In this document: piece after piece, positions 61,884 through 64,000 of the stretch | Layout: every line of letters starts with the position of its first letter | Position numbering within the stretch: the stretch's first letter is position 1 | Assembly (NCBI RefSeq): GCF_000585335.1 | Contig: NZ_KK073872.1 | Location: 2,223,283-2,287,282 of the forward strand | Direction of reading: 5' to 3' | Origin: Cloacibacillus evryensis DSM 19522 | GTDB taxonomy: Bacteria > Synergistota > Synergistia > Synergistales > Synergistaceae | DNA length: 64,000 nucleotides | Position numbers and translations under genes: made by a program | The notes under the pieces: generated by a model | What the model saw: the letters and a program-made list of their open reading frames with translations, nothing else | Databases searched by the model: none | What the model was told of the DNA's origin: nothing

Positions 61884-63058
61884 TTTCCTTCACCTCCGCC
61901 CGTCTCCGCCGTCGGTGCGGTGTCAAGCCGTCGGACAGCCTGATCTCCGCCATCGATCGGGGCCATGTTCAGCACGCGGCGCCATTCGTTCGGCGTCAAC
62001 GCCCCGCGATCCACCATCTGCAGCAGGTTCAGCTTCGTGGTCATGCTCGCGTATTGCAGGCTCATACTCTCAAAAATGATTCGATTGCCGTAGCCGCGTT
62101 CCCGCGGGCTGAAAATTTTGCGTGTAAACTCGTTGCTCATTTGCAGGGCGACCGGCTCTATCACGCTTTCGTAATAGGCGTTCCATTCATCTTCGTTATA
62201 CGTCGAATCAATGATTTTCTGATTCGTGTTGTAATAACTGTGGATGCGCGTAATCGCCCTGTCCCACTGCACCGCGTTTGGCACGTAATCGTGAGGCGTG
62301 ATCTGGATGGCTTCCGCTTTGCTGTCAATGCCGATCGCGCCGACGCTGCCCTCCGACGAAAGATAGGTTTTTACAAAGTTCTCGGTCTCCTTCTTGATGT
62401 CTTCGGGGCGAAGCACTGAGCTCCATTTCAGCAGCCACTTGTTTACGGCGGAATTTTTCACGGCATCAACGAGACTTTTATCTATCGTCGCCGCGACGTC
62501 CATCACGTCGCGCAGCGCCTCGATGTTGCCCTCGCCAAAAATATCGTTGCCGTTGAAATCCTCCCTCAAGTGGACGATGTCGGAGTACGGGAACGTGCCC
62601 ATCTTTCCGCTTTTCAGGCCGAAGCGCAGGTAGAGCGTCATGTTTGCGTCGTAGAGCGCCTCGACGGATAGCGCCTCGATGGGGTATATCTGATTCGCAT
62701 ACCCCGCGCCATCGCGGATGATGAGCGCAAAAGCGTTGTTGTTTAGCGCGAGCTGCACGGCAAGTTTCTGTTGCAGCATCTGCCCGGTGATCAGCGGGTT
62801 CGGTTCTTCGAGGATCAACTTCACGTAGCGATCCGGATTAACTTTCAGCCCTTCCGGCCCCTCGCGGATCTGCTTCGCGCCCAGCTTGCCGATCGATCGC
62901 GCAAACGGACGGATGCAGCTCCGGATTATATCGGATTTGTACATCTGCCCATTCCAACCATAAAAGCCATTGCCGCGTTCAACGATCAGCTCGTGCTTTG
63001 TGGTCGTGGGACTACGCGTAACATAATTCATCAAACGTCGAAACATGTTCAAGGCCAC
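61880..63058 (-). CDS. HK97-family portal protein
   Basis: 392 aa. Forms the ring through which DNA enters and leaves the head. Family landmarks include NNNAFALIIRDGAGY, HLREDFNGNDIFGEG and the late GALTPNEWRRVLNMAPIDGGD. Starts are ambiguous: GTG (63058) lies only two bases from GGAGG, TTG (63052) is at an ideal eight bases, ATG (63046) is further. About 388-392 aa in any case. Confidence 0.92.
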   Translation of the reverse strand: MALNMFRRLMNYVTRSPTTTKHELIVERGNGFYGWNGQMYKSDIIRSCIRPFARSIGKLGAKQIREGPEGLKVNPDRYVKLILEEPNPLITGQMLQQKLAVQLALNNNAFALIIRDGAGYANQIYPIEALSVEALYDANMTLYLRFGLKSGKMGTFPYSDIVHLREDFNGNDIFGEGNIEALRDVMDVAATIDKSLVDAVKNSAVNKWLLKWSSVLRPEDIKKETENFVKTYLSSEGSVGAIGIDSKAEAIQITPHDYVPNAVQWDRAITRIHSYYNTNQKIIDSTYNEDEWNAYYESVIEPVALQMSNEFTRKIFSPRERGYGNRIIFESMSLQYASMTTKLNLLQMVDRGALTPNEWRRVLNMAPIDGGDQAVRRLDTAPTAETGGGEGK

Positions 63059-63065
63059 CGCCTCC

Positions 63066-64000
63066 CTAAATCAGATTCATGTAGTCTTCGCGATGGCGCT
63101 CGAAAACCACATACGCATCCAGCAGCGAGGCCAGCCCGTCAATGCGGCGCCGGCTGCTTGTGCCCTTCACAGGCTGGATGTTGTTGTTTTTGTCAATATC
63201 GATCGAGGTGTTGGAGATACACCATTTCAAGATCGGGTTGTTGTTATAGTTTACGATCTTTTTTTCAAGATCCGCGCCGAGTGACTTCATCGGCGAGCTG
63301 AGCGTTTTTTTGCCCTGGATCACCGGCTCTGGCACTTCGGCGCCAAACTCCGCCCTCATATCTGCAACAAAGTATTCCGCGCTCCATGCGTCGTAGCCAA
63401 AATACGGCATGTAGATGTCGCATTCCTCGCGCAGTTCAATAAACCACTCCACAACATGCTTGTAGTGGACACGGTTCCCAGGCGTCGTGCGGAGTAACCC
63501 CTGTTCTTTCCACGCCCCGTAGGGGATTTGGTCCTCCTGCTCCCGTTTTTCGAGCAGATCTTCAGGGAGCCAATACATCTGCTTAACATAGATGTGCGGA
63601 TCTTCCGGCACCATAAAAAGCAACGTTCCGCAGGTCAGGTCGGTCGTGCTGGAAAGGTCGGCGCCGCCTATGCCATAGCGCGGTCGCAGCGCGGCCAAGT
63701 CGTAGATCTCGGTATTGTTCAGCTGTTCAAAGGTCAGCCATGCTTCGGAGGTCGTCTCCCGAATGTTAAAATCTTTCGTTACGAGGTTCTTGACCAGCAG
63801 TGGGTTCTTTCTTGCTTTGTCTACCTTCTGCGCCAGATTTGCAGTGCGCTTTATTGTGCCAAGTCCGGGATTTGCCTTTATCCAGCAGCGCTCATCCATC
63901 CACTCGGAACGCCTGTCCAACTCGTAGATGATCGGCAAAACACCTTCGTCATGGTAGCCTTTCGGGTCGTCGTAGCCATCGAGGATCAGCTTGCACTCTT
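63066..64000 (-). CDS. Terminase large subunit, C-terminal part (5' end outside window)
   Basis: The frame is open to the right edge; the first internal start-like codon is a TTG at 63938, but codons upstream continue in frame (DGYDDPKGYHDEGV). The visible part includes the end of the ATPase domain (SEWMDERCWIKANPGLGT) and the nuclease domain (GGADLSSTTDLTCGTLLF with the metal-binding Asp, and FGYDAWSAEYF). The C-terminal SRRRIDGLASLLDAYV is typical. It packages DNA through the portal. Confidence 0.9.
   Translation of the reverse strand, partial: ECKLILDGYDDPKGYHDEGVLPIIYELDRRSEWMDERCWIKANPGLGTIKRTANLAQKVDKARKNPLLVKNLVTKDFNIRETTSEAWLTFEQLNNTEIYDLAALRPRYGIGGADLSSTTDLTCGTLLFMVPEDPHIYVKQMYWLPEDLLEKREQEDQIPYGAWKEQGLLRTTPGNRVHYKHVVEWFIELREECDIYMPYFGYDAWSAEYFVADMRAEFGAEVPEPVIQGKKTLSSPMKSLGADLEKKIVNYNNNPILKWCISNTSIDIDKNNNIQPVKGTSSRRRIDGLASLLDAYVVFERHREDYMNLI

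Overview
The window comes from a GC-rich, Gram-negative-type bacterium. The gene content points to an anaerobic amino-acid or peptide fermenter, most like Synergistota (Cloacibacillus or Synergistes relatives). The clues are a peptide ABC transporter operon, T-box control of thrS, PlsY-type phospholipid synthesis, a type I secreted giant adhesin, and BACON and DUF1667 gene remnants. The taxonomic call is inference. No rRNA or intact tRNA gene was seen.

Bases 1-39600 are chromosomal. They begin with the 3' end of an HlyD-type membrane fusion gene and a 4762-residue VCBS-repeat adhesin that it probably helps to export. Next come thrS (minus strand) with a full Thr T-box leader, then a seven-gene minus-strand operon: peptide-binding protein, C45-type acyltransferase/amidase, two permeases, two ATPases and an M20 amidohydrolase. 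A divergent LysR regulator faces this operon. After that lie rpsO-pnp-dut (minus), glpK followed by a deletion scar of the glycerol-3-phosphate oxidation genes, pgsA and plsY in convergent orientation, an NhaC antiporter behind a structured leader, an NlpE/META-like periplasmic protein, and topB.

From about 39626 to the right edge lies a siphovirus prophage (HK97-type head, lambda-type tail), integrated at the 3' end of a tRNA-Pro(GGG) gene. A displaced 45-nt tRNA 3' fragment marks the left junction, next to the integrase. The other end is outside the window. Reading inward: integrase (+); hicAB; a three-gene unknown cargo block with a consensus promoter carrying palindromic operators; lysis genes (two small membrane proteins and a two-domain endolysin); a tail-fibre cluster; tail tip (J, K, L and M types); tape measure; G/GT chaperones; tail tube; head-tail joining genes; capsid; ClpP-type protease; portal; and terminase (cut by the edge). 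All structural genes run leftward.

The most interesting signals are in the prophage. (1) An A AAA AAA slippery site just before the capsid stop is followed in the -1 frame by a complete X2/Ig-like domain that has no start of its own, so a minority of capsid subunits probably carry this domain. (2) A canonical A AAA AAC site with a perfect downstream stem joins the two tail-chaperone ORFs. (3) The tail-fibre cluster has three paralogous tip genes, a decayed fourth copy in inverted orientation, a collapsed chaperone-like ORF, and poly-G tracts of 10 and 11 bases in front of two tip genes, which looks like a receptor-binding variation locus. (4) The cargo block next to the integrase has unknown function and is a candidate for lysogenic conversion or defence.
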